A DNA stretch of 64,000 nt from Streptomyces sp. NRRL S-350 (GCF_000719705.1 NZ_JOHO01000033.1:10492-74491); one strand, 5' to 3'. Positions 45,220-54,718 are shown, counted from the first letter of the stretch. Translations and numbers: made by a program. Notes: generated from the letters alone by a model not told the origin.

Positions 45220-46476
45220 ATGGCGACCGAACGATCCAGAACCACACCCGTCGCCCGCGTCCTCCAGGTCTGCCTGCACCTGCTCGTGGCGGGCCTGCTC
45301 GCCCTCGCCGTCGGCAGGGCCGCCCTCGCCGACCGCGGGGGCGATCCGGCCGCCGTCGCCGCCGCGGCCACCGCCATGGGCGCCGCCTACGCCGTCGGAC
45401 CGCGGCTGACCGCCGTCCGCCGCTCGCGCCGGGCCGCCGCGCTCTGGCTCGCCCTGCTCGGCGTCACCTGGGCGGGCGTCCTGCTCGCCACCCAGGACGG
45501 CGTCTGGCTGGCCTTCCCCCTGTACTTCCTGGAACTGCACATGCTCGGGCGGCGCGGCGGGCCGGTCGCCGTCGGGCTGACCGCCGCCGCGGCGATCGCC
45601 GCCTGGTCCTGGCACCAGCACAGCTTCAGCCTCGCCGCCTCGATCGGTCCCGCGCTCGGCGCGGCCGTCGCCACCGCCACCGTGCTCGGGTACCAGGCCC
45701 TGTACCGGGAGAGCGAGGAGCGGCGCCGGCTGATCGACGAGCTCACCGCCGCCCGCGCCGACCTCGCCGCCGCCCACCACACGGCCGGAGTGCTGGCCGA
45801 GCGCGAGCGCCTCGCCCGAGAGATCCACGACACCCTGGCCCAGAGCCTCAGCTCCATCCAACTGCTGCTGCGCGCGGCCCAGCGCGCCCTGCCCGAGCGC
45901 ACCGACGCCGCCGCCGGATACGTCGAACAGGCCCGGCAGGCCGCCCAGGACAACCTGGACGAGGCCCGGCGCTTCGTCCGCGCGCTCACCCCGCCCGCAC
46001 TCGACGGCGACCCGCTGCCCGTCGCACTGGAGCGGCTGTGCGTGACCACGACGGCGCAGAGCGGCCTGCCGGTGAAGCTGCACCTGTCCGGCGACCCGGT
46101 ACGGCTGCCGGCCGCCCAGGAGGTCGCGCTGCTGCGGATCGCCCAGTCGGCGCTCGGCAACGCCGTCCGGCACGCCGAGGCCTCCTGGGCCGAGGTGACA
46201 CTCAGTTACATGGAGGCGGAGGTGGCCCTGGACGTGGTCGACGACGGAGCCGGGTTCGACCCGGCGGCGGTCGCGGGCCGTACCGGCGGGGACGGCGGCT
46301 TCGGGCTGCCTTCCATGCGGGCCCGGGCCCGGGCGCTCGGCGGCAGCTTCACGGTGGAGTCGGCGCCGGGGGAGGGGACGGCAGTGGCCGTGCAGCTGCC
46401 GGTCGGGCCGGTCGGCCCGCTCGGCCAGGTCGGCCAGGCCGGCCAGGCCGTGCCGGGATCGGCGGAGGCGTCGTGA
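45220..46476 (+). CDS. NarL-partner sensor histidine kinase (HisKA_3)
   Basis: A 418-residue membrane kinase. Four to five hydrophobic segments occupy residues 13-160. The HisKA_3 dimerisation domain holds the phospho-acceptor His203 in ERERLAREIHDTLAQSLSSIQ, and the HATPase domain has the N-box LGNAVRHAEAS and G-boxes DDGAGFD and GGFGLPSM. The C-terminus is a Gly/Gln/Val low-complexity tail (QVGQAGQAV). The stop overlaps the response-regulator start. Signal unknown; the divergent ABC exporter suggests a drug or envelope-stress sensor. Confidence 0.9.
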   Translation: MATERSRTTPVARVLQVCLHLLVAGLLALAVGRAALADRGGDPAAVAAAATAMGAAYAVGPRLTAVRRSRRAAALWLALLGVTWAGVLLATQDGVWLAFPLYFLELHMLGRRGGPVAVGLTAAAAIAAWSWHQHSFSLAASIGPALGAAVATATVLGYQALYRESEERRRLIDELTAARADLAAAHHTAGVLAERERLAREIHDTLAQSLSSIQLLLRAAQRALPERTDAAAGYVEQARQAAQDNLDEARRFVRALTPPALDGDPLPVALERLCVTTTAQSGLPVKLHLSGDPVRLPAAQEVALLRIAQSALGNAVRHAEASWAEVTLSYMEAEVALDVVDDGAGFDPAAVAGRTGGDGGFGLPSMRARARALGGSFTVESAPGEGTAVAVQLPVGPVGPLGQVGQAGQAVPGSAEAS

Positions 46477-47099
46477 TCCGGCTGCTGATCGCTGACGACC
46501 ACCCCGTGGTGCGGGCCGGACTGCGGGCGGTGCTGGAGAGCGAACCGGACTTCGCGATCGTCGCGGAGGCGGCGACCGCCGAGCGGGCCGTGGAACTCGC
46601 GGCCGAGGCCGGCGTCGACGTGGTGCTGATGGACCTCCAGTTCGGGCCCGGCTCTGCGATGAACGGCGCGCAGGCCACCGCGGCGATCACCGCCCGGGCG
46701 GGAGCGCCACGGGTCCTCGTCGTCACCACCTACGACACCGACGCCGACACCCTGCCCGCCCTGGAAGCGGGCGCCACCGGGTACCTGCTGAAGGACGCGC
46801 CGCCGGAGGAACTGGCCCAGGCCGTACGGGCGGCAGCGGCCGGGCGCTCGGCGCTGGCAGCCAGCGTCGCGGACCGGCTGCTGGAGCGGATGCGCACGCC
46901 CGCGGCGGCGCTCAGCGCTCGGGAGACCGAGGTGCTCGGGCTGGTCGCGGACGGGCTGACCAACCAGGGGATCAGCCAGCGGCTGCACCTCAGCCAGGCC
47001 ACGGTGAAGTCCCATCTGGTGCACATCTACACCAAGTTGGGGGTGGACTCGCGGACAGCGGCGGTGCGGGCGGCGCGGGGGCGGGGGCTGATCCGGTAG
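46473..47099 (+). CDS. NarL-family response regulator
   Basis: A 208-residue regulator. Receiver residues are Asp8-Asp9 and the phospho-acceptor Asp54 (VVLMDLQFGPG), with the Lys of GATGYLLKD. The C-terminal LuxR helix-turn-helix is LSARETEVLGLVADGLTNQGISQRLHLSQATVKSHLV. GTG 46473 lies in GTGA with the kinase stop. It is the partner of the preceding kinase. Confidence 0.92.
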   Translation: MIRLLIADDHPVVRAGLRAVLESEPDFAIVAEAATAERAVELAAEAGVDVVLMDLQFGPGSAMNGAQATAAITARAGAPRVLVVTTYDTDADTLPALEAGATGYLLKDAPPEELAQAVRAAAAGRSALAASVADRLLERMRTPAAALSARETEVLGLVADGLTNQGISQRLHLSQATVKSHLVHIYTKLGVDSRTAAVRAARGRGLIR

Positions 47100-47170
47100 A
47101 GCGGGCGGCGGCCGGTCCGGCGAGCGTAGGGTGGGAAACGGTCCGTGCCCGCAGCATGTGAGGAGCCCCG

Positions 47171-48193
47171 ATGGCCGTCCGTCTCGACGAACTTGCCGTG
47201 CCGGTGGTCGCCGCGCCGATGGCGGGCGGGCCCTCGACGCCGGAGCTGGTGGCCGCGGTGAACCGGGCCGGCGGGCTGGGGTTCCTCGCGGCGGGCTACA
47301 AGAGCGCGGCGGCGATGGCCGAACAGATCGCCCTGGTCCGGAAGTCGGGCGACCAGCCGTACGGGGTGAATCTCTTCGTCCCGGCGCCGCCCGGGGACGC
47401 GGCGGCCGTCGCCGCCTACCGGGAGCGGCTGCGGCCCGAGGCCGAACGGTGGGGCGTGGCGCTGCCGGAGGAGATCGGGCCGGACCGCGACGACTGGGAG
47501 GCGAAGCTCGCGACGCTGCTCGCCGATCCGGTGCCGGTGGTCTCGTACACCTTCGGCCTGCCGACGGCGGCGGAGGCGGCCGCGTTCCGGGCGGCCGGGA
47601 CGCTGCAGGTCGGCACCGTCACCACGCCGGAGGAGGCGCGGGCGGCGGAGGCGATCGGCATGGACGCGCTTTGTGTGCAGGGCCCGGAGGCGGGCGGCCA
47701 CCGGGGCACCCACCGGGTCACGGACCCGCCGGGCGAGCTGCCGCTGCTCGAACTGCTGCCCGCCGTACGGGCGGTGACCGAGCTGCCGCTGATCGCCGCC
47801 GGCGGCCTGGGCGACGACGCGGCGATCGCGGCGGCGCTGCGGGCCGGGGCGGTCGCGGTGCAGCTGGGGACGGCCCTGCTGCGCGCCGACGAGTCCGGCG
47901 CCTCGGCCGCGCACCGGGCGGCGCTCACCGAGCTCCCGGAGACAACCGTCACCCGCGCCTTCACCGGCCGCCCCGCCCGTGGCCTGCGCAACGCCTTCAT
48001 CGACCGCCACGGCCCGTACGCCCCGCCCGCCTACCCCGAGGTCCACCACCTCACCGCCCCGCTGCGCGCCGCCGCCACCCGCCGCGCCGACACCGCCGCC
48101 ATGCACCTCTGGGCCGGCACCGCCCACCGGCTGGCGCGGACGGGCCCGGCGGAGCAGCTCGTCGCCGACCTCTGGCGCCGCGCGCGGGGGTAG
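47171..48193 (+). CDS. Nitronate monooxygenase-family FMN enzyme
   Basis: A 340-residue FMN barrel of the nitronate monooxygenase/2-nitropropane dioxygenase family. VAAPMAGGPSTPELVAAVNRAGGLGFLAAGYK at the N-terminus, CVQGPEAGGHRG (with the active-site His) and IAAGGLGDDAAIAAALRAGAVAVQLGTALL (phosphate-binding strand) are diagnostic. It detoxifies propionate 3-nitronate or similar compounds, or acts as an NADH:quinone reductase. ATG 47171 follows GAGGAG, and TAGGGT at 47127-47132 is a possible -10. Confidence 0.88.
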   Translation: MAVRLDELAVPVVAAPMAGGPSTPELVAAVNRAGGLGFLAAGYKSAAAMAEQIALVRKSGDQPYGVNLFVPAPPGDAAAVAAYRERLRPEAERWGVALPEEIGPDRDDWEAKLATLLADPVPVVSYTFGLPTAAEAAAFRAAGTLQVGTVTTPEEARAAEAIGMDALCVQGPEAGGHRGTHRVTDPPGELPLLELLPAVRAVTELPLIAAGGLGDDAAIAAALRAGAVAVQLGTALLRADESGASAAHRAALTELPETTVTRAFTGRPARGLRNAFIDRHGPYAPPAYPEVHHLTAPLRAAATRRADTAAMHLWAGTAHRLARTGPAEQLVADLWRRARG

Positions 48194-48197
48194 TGCT

Positions 48198-48222
48198 CGC
48201 CCGGCGCGCGCCAAGCCGGGCG
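48198..48222. terminator. Hairpin between the nitronate monooxygenase and pepP
   Basis: CGCCCGGC pairs with GCCGGGCG (8 bp) around a 9-base loop, 5 bases after the stop, in the 184-base convergent gap. The remainder of the gap holds no gene that I can support. Confidence 0.5.
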
Positions 48223-48377
48223 GGCTGCCTCCGCAGGGGTGGACTCGCTCCTGGGGCGAGCGTTGGCGGACCGCGGAGATTCGAACGCTGTTCGCGCTCG
48301 ACGCCGGGCGGGGGGCCGTCGTCCTCGCCGCCGGGGACGGTCGAGCTCGCCTGATCGCCCGCCCGGCCCGGTCCCGC

Positions 48378-49832
48378 TCACTCCAGCAGGGCCGCCATCC
48401 ACGCCTCGACGTCGCCGGCCGTCCGCGGGAGGGCGCCTGACATCAGCCGGGCCCCCTCGGCGGTGATCACCAGGTCGTCCTCGATGCGGATGCCGAGGCC
48501 GCGGAGTTCGACGGGGAGGGTCTCGTCGTCGGGCTGGAGGTAGAGGCCGGGTTCGACGGTGAGGACCATGCCCTCCTCCAGGACACCGTCGAGGTAGCGG
48601 TCGGCGCGGGACCTGGCGCAGTCGTGGTAGTCGAGGCCGAGCATGTGGCCGCTGCCGCAGAGCGTGTAGCGGCGGTAGAGGCCGTTGTCGTCGGCGAGGG
48701 CCTGTTCGGCGGGGATCCGCAGGACGCCCCAGTCGGCGAGGCCTTCGGCGATGACCCGCATGGCGGCGCGGTGGAAGTCGCGGAAGCGGGCGCCGGGGCG
48801 CAGGGCGGCGATGCCGGCGCTCTGGGCGGCGAGGACGAGGTCGTAGGCCTGGCGCTGGACGGGTGTGAAGGTGCCGCTGAGCGGGAGGGTGCGGGTGACG
48901 TCGGCGGCGTAGAGGGTGTCGGTCTCGACGCCGGCGTCGAGCAGGAGCAGTGAGTCGGGGTCGAGGGGGCCGTCGTTGCGGATCCAGTGCAGCACGCAGG
49001 CGTGGGCGCCGGAGGCGGCGATGGTGGTGTAGGCGCTGCCGTTGCCCTCGGCGCGGGCGCGCAGGTCGAAGACGCCTTCGATCCAGCGTTCGCCGCGGTG
49101 GTGGCGCAGCGCGGTGGGCAGGGCGCGGACGACGTCCTCGAAGCCGGTGACGGTGTGGTCGACGGCGAGTTGCAATTGGTCGACCTCCCAGGTGTCCTTG
49201 ACCAGGCGCAACTCGGAGAGCACGGCGGCGAGTTCGCCGTCGGCGCCGGCGTGGGCACCGGGGCGGCCGGTGGCGTCGTCCACGCGTGCGTCGGTGCCGG
49301 CGAGTACCCGGGTGGGCGGCTGCGGTCCGGCGAGCAGCTTCCCCAGGTCGTCGAGGTGTTCGGTGCGCACTCCGGTGAGCCGGGCGGCTTCGGCGAGGTC
49401 GGGTCGGCGGCCGACCCAGAACTCGCCGTAGCGGCGGTCGCGGTAGAACTCGCCGCCGTCGCGCGGGGAGCGGGGACGCAGGTAGAGGACCGGCTCGTGG
49501 CCCTGGGGGCCGGCGGGTTCGAGGACGAGGACGTGGTCGGCCTGGTCCTCGCCGGTGAGCCCGGTGAGCCAGACGTACGCGCTGTGCGGGCGGAAGCGGT
49601 GGTCGAGGTCGTTGCAGCGGACCTTGAGCCGGCCGGCGGGGACGATCAGCCGTTCGCCGGGGAAGGCGGCGCCGAGGCGGGCGCGGCGGCCGGGGAAGCG
49701 GTCGTGGCCGGGGACGCGCCGGTCGGCGGGGAGGGGGGTGGGGGCCCAACGGGTGCCCATGAAGGCGGCGAGGGCGGGGGTGACCGGGAGGTCGTGGCTC
49801 CCGGTGTTGAGGCCGGTCTGAGGGAGGGTCAC
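48378..49832 (-). CDS. pepP: Xaa-Pro aminopeptidase (M24 family)
   Basis: A 484-residue cytosolic metallopeptidase that removes the N-terminal residue before proline. An N-terminal AMP_N domain (about residues 45-190) precedes the pita-bread domain. The dinuclear metal ligands are Asp in LLLLDAGVE, Asp in YAADVTR, His in CGSGHMLGLDYHDC, Glu in VLTVEPGLYL and Glu in GIRIEDDLV. GTG 49832 has AAGGAG upstream. It is divergent from a dipeptide transporter across a gap with two operator copies, which fits joint use on Xaa-Pro and Xaa-Hyp peptides. Confidence 0.9.
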   Translation of the reverse strand: MTLPQTGLNTGSHDLPVTPALAAFMGTRWAPTPLPADRRVPGHDRFPGRRARLGAAFPGERLIVPAGRLKVRCNDLDHRFRPHSAYVWLTGLTGEDQADHVLVLEPAGPQGHEPVLYLRPRSPRDGGEFYRDRRYGEFWVGRRPDLAEAARLTGVRTEHLDDLGKLLAGPQPPTRVLAGTDARVDDATGRPGAHAGADGELAAVLSELRLVKDTWEVDQLQLAVDHTVTGFEDVVRALPTALRHHRGERWIEGVFDLRARAEGNGSAYTTIAASGAHACVLHWIRNDGPLDPDSLLLLDAGVETDTLYAADVTRTLPLSGTFTPVQRQAYDLVLAAQSAGIAALRPGARFRDFHRAAMRVIAEGLADWGVLRIPAEQALADDNGLYRRYTLCGSGHMLGLDYHDCARSRADRYLDGVLEEGMVLTVEPGLYLQPDDETLPVELRGLGIRIEDDLVITAEGARLMSGALPRTAGDVEAWMAALLE

Positions 49833-49926
49833 CGGTGAACTCCTTGGCGGGGCTGGGGAGATGTGTGGTGTTCGGCGGGCTCGGGGGCGGGCACGGACAC
49901 AGCTCGGTAACGGGGGGCGCCACCTC

Positions 49927-49956
49927 TTGTGCAGTGCAATTTCACATTACTATGTT
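49927..49956 (+). promoter_or_regulatory. Promoter of the peptide transporter operon
   Basis: TTGTGC (49927-49932) and TATGTT (49951-49956) are 18 bases apart. Operator D1 fills the spacer and D2 covers the -10 and start point. The pepP promoter probably lies on the other strand within the same A/T-rich stretch. Confidence 0.55.
49933..49946 (+). promoter_or_regulatory. Operator D1 (GntR-type regulon element)
   Basis: AGTGCAATTTCACA matches 11 of 14 positions of the dyad at 58577-58590 and lies between the -35 and -10 of the transporter promoter. Confidence 0.55.
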
Positions 49957-49966
49957 ACGGGTCACA
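49953..49966 (+). promoter_or_regulatory. Operator D2 (GntR-type regulon element)
   Basis: TGTTACGGGTCACA has nine of ten arm positions of TGTGA-N4-TCACA. It starts 20 bases after D1, about two helical turns, so two dimers could bind the same face of the DNA. Confidence 0.55.
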
Positions 49967-50009
49967 CAGCGGAGCGGCCGGATCAGGCCCCCCACAGCGG
50001 AGTTGCAAC

Positions 50010-51761
50010 ATGACCAGGCGCACCCACACCGCCCTCGCGGCAGCCCTCGCGGCGACCCTCACCCTCGGCCTCGGGGCCTGCAAGAACGACAAGAGCGACA
50101 GCGGCAGCGACGCCGGGCCCTCGAACGCCCAGGGCCCCGGCGCGGCGTCCGGCTCGATCGTCGGCGGCACCCCCGCCAAGGGCGGCACCCTCACCATCCT
50201 GACCAACCAGGACTTCGCCCACCTCGACCCGGCCCGCAACTGGGTGGTGCCGCACATGGACTTCGGGACCAGGCTGCTCTACCGCACGCTGACCACCTTC
50301 AAGTCCGAGCCGGGCGCCGCGGGCAGCGAGATCGTCCCGGACCTCGCCACCGACCTGGGCAAGTCCTCCGAGGGCGGCAAGGTGTGGACCTTCACCCTGA
50401 AGGACGGCCTCAAGTACGAGGACGGCAGCCCGATCAAGGCCGCCGACATCAAGTACAACGTCGAGCGGTCCTTCTCCCCGGACCTCACCGGCGGCCCCGA
50501 CTACGCGGTCCAGTACCTGGCCGGCGGCGAGAACTACAAGGGCCCGCTGGGCGGTGAGCACCTGGCGAGCATCGAGACGCCGGACGACCGGACCATCGTC
50601 TTCCACCTCAAGCGGCCGGTCGCCGAGTTCTCGGACACCGTCACCCTGCCGACCTTCTCCCCGGTGCCGCAGTCCCAGGAGAAGGGCCCCCAGTACGACT
50701 CCCGGCCGTTCTCCTCCGGCCCGTACAAGATCGAGACCTACGACCGCGGCAAGCAACTGGTGCTCGTCCGCAACACCGACTGGGACCAGGGCACCGACAC
50801 CGTCCGCAAGGCGTACCCGGACAGGATCGTGGTCACCCAGGGCATCAAGGGCGGCCAGGCCGACGACCGGATCATCGCCAGTGACGGTGCCGACGCCAAC
50901 GCCATCGACATGCCCTGGATGCAGCACGAGACCGTCGCCAAGGTGCTGCCCAAGGCGGACGTCAGGTCCCGCATGGTGGCCGAGCAGACCGGCTGCACCG
51001 ACATGCTGTACATGAACACCGCCAAGGCCCCCTTCGACGACCCGAAGGTCCGCGAGGCGATGATGTGGGCGGTCGACCGGGACGCGCAGGTGACGGCCTT
51101 CGGCGGCCCGGCCGTGACCGACGTGGCGACCTCCTTCCTGCCGCCGTCCCTCACCGGCGGCGTCAAGTCCGACCCGCTGAAGATCCCGGCGGCCGGCGAC
51201 CCGGAGAAGGCCAAGGCGATGCTCAAGGACGCGGGCCGGACCGACCTCAAGGTCGGCCTCACCGTCTCGCTCGGCGACAAGACCCGCGCCGAGGCGATCC
51301 AGCAGTCGCTGGCCAAGGTCGGCGTGCAGGTCACCGTCAACACCACGGACCCGTCCGCCTTCGCCGACACCATCGGCGACACCAAGAACGCCCCCGAGCT
51401 GACCATCAGCGGCTGGTGCCCCGACTACCCGTCCGGTGCGACGTTCCTGCCGTTCCTCTTCGACGGCCGCACCATCAAGGAGAAGGGCAACCAGGGCAAC
51501 TACAGCCAGTTCAAGGACCAGGCGACGATGGACGGGATCGACCGGATCGCGGCCATGACCGACGTCGCCGAGGCCGACAAGGCCTGGCAGCAGCTGGACC
51601 AGGACCTGATGAAGAAGGCCCCGGCCGTCCCGCTGATGTGGCAGCGCCGCCCCCTCCTGGTGGGCACCAACGTGGCCGGCGCGTTCGGCAACTCCGGCTA
51701 CGCCGGCATGATCGACCTCGCCGTCGTCGGACTCAAGGACCCCGCCAAGGGCAAGGGCTGA
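50010..51761 (+). CDS. Peptide ABC transporter substrate-binding lipoprotein (DppA-like)
   Basis: A 583-residue family 5 solute-binding lipoprotein: signal peptide with lipobox LGLGAC at about residues 19-24, an Asp/Ser-rich linker, then the two-lobed domain with LKYEDGSPIKAADIKYNVERS, SSGPYKIETYDRGKQLVLVRN and LTISGWCPDYPSGATFLPFLF. It should deliver di- or oligopeptides to the permease encoded downstream. ATG 50010 has CGGAG upstream. The operon link to pepP and the operators suggest proline-rich peptides as cargo. Confidence 0.9.
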   Translation: MTRRTHTALAAALAATLTLGLGACKNDKSDSGSDAGPSNAQGPGAASGSIVGGTPAKGGTLTILTNQDFAHLDPARNWVVPHMDFGTRLLYRTLTTFKSEPGAAGSEIVPDLATDLGKSSEGGKVWTFTLKDGLKYEDGSPIKAADIKYNVERSFSPDLTGGPDYAVQYLAGGENYKGPLGGEHLASIETPDDRTIVFHLKRPVAEFSDTVTLPTFSPVPQSQEKGPQYDSRPFSSGPYKIETYDRGKQLVLVRNTDWDQGTDTVRKAYPDRIVVTQGIKGGQADDRIIASDGADANAIDMPWMQHETVAKVLPKADVRSRMVAEQTGCTDMLYMNTAKAPFDDPKVREAMMWAVDRDAQVTAFGGPAVTDVATSFLPPSLTGGVKSDPLKIPAAGDPEKAKAMLKDAGRTDLKVGLTVSLGDKTRAEAIQQSLAKVGVQVTVNTTDPSAFADTIGDTKNAPELTISGWCPDYPSGATFLPFLFDGRTIKEKGNQGNYSQFKDQATMDGIDRIAAMTDVAEADKAWQQLDQDLMKKAPAVPLMWQRRPLLVGTNVAGAFGNSGYAGMIDLAVVGLKDPAKGKG

Positions 51762-51774
51762 GGGGCCGGCACCG

Positions 51775-52737
51775 ATGAGTACCACCACTGAGCCCCCCGC
51801 CGTGGCAGAGGCCGCGGCGGCGGGCGCCACGAAGCGTTCCGGCCGGGGGCCCTGGCGGCTGGTCTGGGACCAGCTGTGGGCCAAGGGCGCGGCCCGGTTC
51901 GGGCTGATCGCCGTCGGCGTGCTGGTCCTGGCCGCCGCGCTGGCCGCCCCGCTCGGCTCGCTCGGCGGCTGGTCCCCCGAGGAGTTCGACAAGCGCGCCA
52001 TCGACCCGTACCTGGGCGGCCTGCCCCGGGGCGACTTCGGCGGCATCAGCGCCCGGCACTGGCTGGGCGTCGAGCCGGTCACCGGGCGCGACCTGTTCGC
52101 CCGGGTGCTCCACGGCGGCCAGGTGTCCCTGCTGATCGCCTTCACCGCGACCGCCGTCGTCGTGATCACCGGCACCCTGGCCGGCATCGCGGCGGGCTAC
52201 TTCGGCGGCCGGACCGACGCCCTGCTGTCCCGGCTGATGGACCTCACGATGTCCTTCCCCTCGCTGATCTTCATGATCGCGATGATGTCGGTGGCCAAGG
52301 ACATGAACCGGATCCTGCTGATCACCCTGGTGATCGGGCTGTTCACCTGGCCCGGCATCGCCCGCGTCGTCCGCGGCCAGACCCTCTCGCTCAAGCACCG
52401 CGAGTACGTCGAGGCCGCGAAGGTCGGCGGCGCCCGGTCCTGGCGGATCCTCACCAGGGAGATCCTGCCGAACGTCTCCGGCCCGATCATCGCCTACACC
52501 ACCCTGCTCATCCCCGGGATGATCGCCACCGAGGCCGCGCTCAGCTACCTCGGCGTCGGCGTCCGGCCGCCGACCCCGTCGTGGGGCCAGATGATCGCCG
52601 AGAGCATCGTGCACTACGAGACCGACCCGACCTACTTCCTGATCCCGACGGCCTTCCTGTTCCTCGCCGTGCTCGCCTTCACCCTGCTCGGCGACGCGCT
52701 GCGCGACATCCTCGACCCCCGGGGAGGCCGGTCGTGA
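51775..52737 (+). CDS. Peptide ABC transporter permease (DppC-like)
   Basis: A 320-residue six-helix permease with the OppC_N N-terminal segment (LIAVGVLVLAAALAAPLGS) and the permease coupling motif EYVEAAKVGGARSWRILTREILPN. It lies 13 bases after the binding-protein gene and overlaps the DppB-like gene (GTGA). The C subunit gene precedes the B subunit gene, the reverse of the usual dppBCDF order. Confidence 0.9.
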   Translation: MSTTTEPPAVAEAAAAGATKRSGRGPWRLVWDQLWAKGAARFGLIAVGVLVLAAALAAPLGSLGGWSPEEFDKRAIDPYLGGLPRGDFGGISARHWLGVEPVTGRDLFARVLHGGQVSLLIAFTATAVVVITGTLAGIAAGYFGGRTDALLSRLMDLTMSFPSLIFMIAMMSVAKDMNRILLITLVIGLFTWPGIARVVRGQTLSLKHREYVEAAKVGGARSWRILTREILPNVSGPIIAYTTLLIPGMIATEAALSYLGVGVRPPTPSWGQMIAESIVHYETDPTYFLIPTAFLFLAVLAFTLLGDALRDILDPRGGRS

Positions 52738-53720
52738 TCCTCTACCTCGGCCGTCGGCTGCTCGGCGTGGCAGGCATCCTGCTCGCCATCTGCGCCATCA
52801 CCTTCACCATCTTCTACCTGCTGCCCAACGACCCCGCCGCGGCGGCCTGCGGCAAGACCTGCAGCCCCGAGCGGCTCGCCGACGTCAAGGCGGCGATGGG
52901 CCTGGACCGGCCGGTCTGGGAGCAGTTCCTCACCTACCTCGGCGGCATCTTCGCCGGCCGCGACTACGGCTCCGGCCCCGGCGCCGTGCACTGCGGCTTC
53001 CCCTGCCTCGGCTACTCCTACGAGTACGGGGTCCCCGTGTGGGACCTGCTGGCCGACCGGCTGCCGGTCTCCGTCTCCCTGGCCCTCGGCGCGGCCGCCC
53101 TCTGGCTGGTCCTCGGCCTGGGCGCCGGCGTCACCTCGGCGCTGCACAAGGGCCGGCCGCTCGACAGGACCCTGATGGTGCTCTCGGTCGGCACCGCCTC
53201 GCTGCCGGTCTACTTCACCTCGATCATGCTGATCTGGGGCGTCGTCAGGACGGCCGGACTGCTGCCCTACCCGGCCTACCACCAGTTCACCGACAACCCC
53301 TTCGAGTGGGCCTCCAACCTGCTGCTGCCGTGGACCGCCCTGGCCCTGCTCTACGCGGCCATGTACGCCCGGCAGAGCCGCAACTCGATGATCGAGGCGA
53401 TGGCCGAGCCGTACATCCGCACCGCCCGCGCCAAGGGCCTGCCGCCGCTGACCGTCACCGTCAAGCACGGGCTGCGCTCCGGGATGACGCCGATCCTGAC
53501 CATCTTCGGCATGGACCTCGGCGGCCTGCTGGCCGGCGCCGTCATCACCGAGTCGATCTTCGGCCTGCCCGGCGTCGGCCGGCTGTTCTACGACGGACTG
53601 GGCCGCTCCGACCAGCCCGTCATCCTCGGCGTCACCCTGCTCGCGGCCTTCTTCATCGTCGCGGCGAACCTGATGGTCGACCTGCTCTACGCGTTCGTCG
53701 ACCCGAGAGTGAGGTACTGA
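52734..53720 (+). CDS. Peptide ABC transporter permease (DppB-like)
   Basis: A 328-residue permease. The N-terminus LYLGRRLLGVAGILLAICAITFTIFYLLPNDPA is DppB-typical, and the coupling motif is EPYIRTARAKGLPPLTVTVKHGLRSGMTPILT. An external loop between the first two helices has four cysteines (AACGKTC and HCGFPCLGY), more than usual and possibly disulphide-bonded. It ends one base inside the next gene. Confidence 0.9.
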   Translation: MILYLGRRLLGVAGILLAICAITFTIFYLLPNDPAAAACGKTCSPERLADVKAAMGLDRPVWEQFLTYLGGIFAGRDYGSGPGAVHCGFPCLGYSYEYGVPVWDLLADRLPVSVSLALGAAALWLVLGLGAGVTSALHKGRPLDRTLMVLSVGTASLPVYFTSIMLIWGVVRTAGLLPYPAYHQFTDNPFEWASNLLLPWTALALLYAAMYARQSRNSMIEAMAEPYIRTARAKGLPPLTVTVKHGLRSGMTPILTIFGMDLGGLLAGAVITESIFGLPGVGRLFYDGLGRSDQPVILGVTLLAAFFIVAANLMVDLLYAFVDPRVRY

Positions 53721-54718
53721 TGGCCGCATTGCTGGAGGTCGAGGACCTCAGGGTCTCCTTCGACACGCCCCGGGGCGCCGTCCGAGCCGTCGACGGCATC
53801 TCCTTCGCCGTCGAGTCCGGACGCACCCTCGGCCTGGTCGGCGAGTCCGGCAGCGGCAAGTCCGTGACCTCGCTCGCCGTCATGGGACTGCACCGCGACG
53901 CCGCCGTCACCGGCTCGATCCGGCTGCACGGGCAGGAGTTGAACGGGCTCGGGGAGAAGGCGCTGGGCGCCGTCCGGGGCCGCCGGGCCGCGATGATCTT
54001 CCAGGACCCGCTGTCCAGCCTGCACCCCTTCTACACCGTCGGCGAGCAGATCGCCGAGCACTACCGGGTGCACTTCAAGGCGAACCGCAGGACCGGCCGG
54101 GCCCGGGCGGTCGAGATGCTGGCCGAGGTGGGCATCCCGGAGCCGGCCCGCCGGGTCGACGAGTACCCGCACCAGTTCTCCGGCGGCATGCGCCAGCGCG
54201 TCATGATCGCCATGGCGCTCGCCTGCGAACCCGACCTGCTGATCGCCGACGAACCCACCACGGCGCTCGACGTCACCGTCCAGGCCCAGATCCTCGAACT
54301 GATCGCCCGGATCCAGCAGGAGCGCGGCCTCGGCGTCGTGATGATCACCCACGACCTCGGCGTGGTCGCCCGGGTCGCCCACGAAGTGCTCGTCATGTAC
54401 GGCGGCCGGGCGGCCGAACAAGCCCCGGTGGGACGGCTGTTCGCGCAGCCCGCGCACCCGTACACCCGCGGCCTGCTGGACTCCCTGCCCCGCCTCGACG
54501 ACACCGACGACGCCCCGCTACGGGCCATCCCCGGCAGCCCGCCGTCCCTGATCGCCCCCGCCCCCGGCTGCTCCTTCGCCCCGCGCTGCGCCCGCACCAC
54601 CGGCGCGTCCGCCGAGGAGCACGCCCGCTGCGTGGCCGAGCGCCCCGCGCTCGGGCCGCTCGCCCCCGGCCACCAGGCCGCCTGCCACCTGCCGCTGGTG
54701 CCGGAAGGGGTGCTGTGA
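53720..54718 (+). CDS. Peptide ABC transporter ATP-binding protein (DppD-like)
   Basis: A 332-residue ATPase. Walker [10 protein letters not shown]-loop [19 protein letters not shown], signature [15 protein letters not shown], Walker [13 protein letters not shown] and switch VMITHDLG are all intact. The C-terminal oligopeptide-transporter extension has [11 protein letters not shown]...C...ACH, cysteines that in DppD/DppF homologues bind an iron-sulphur cluster. ATG 53720 overlaps the previous stop by one base. Confidence 0.92.
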   Translation: MAALLEVEDLRVSFDTPRGAVRAVDGISFAVESGRTLGLVGESGSGKSVTSLAVMGLHRDAAVTGSIRLHGQELNGLGEKALGAVRGRRAAMIFQDPLSSLHPFYTVGEQIAEHYRVHFKANRRTGRARAVEMLAEVGIPEPARRVDEYPHQFSGGMRQRVMIAMALACEPDLLIADEPTTALDVTVQAQILELIARIQQERGLGVVMITHDLGVVARVAHEVLVMYGGRAAEQAPVGRLFAQPAHPYTRGLLDSLPRLDDTDDAPLRAIPGSPPSLIAPAPGCSFAPRCARTTGASAEEHARCVAERPALGPLAPGHQAACHLPLVPEGVL

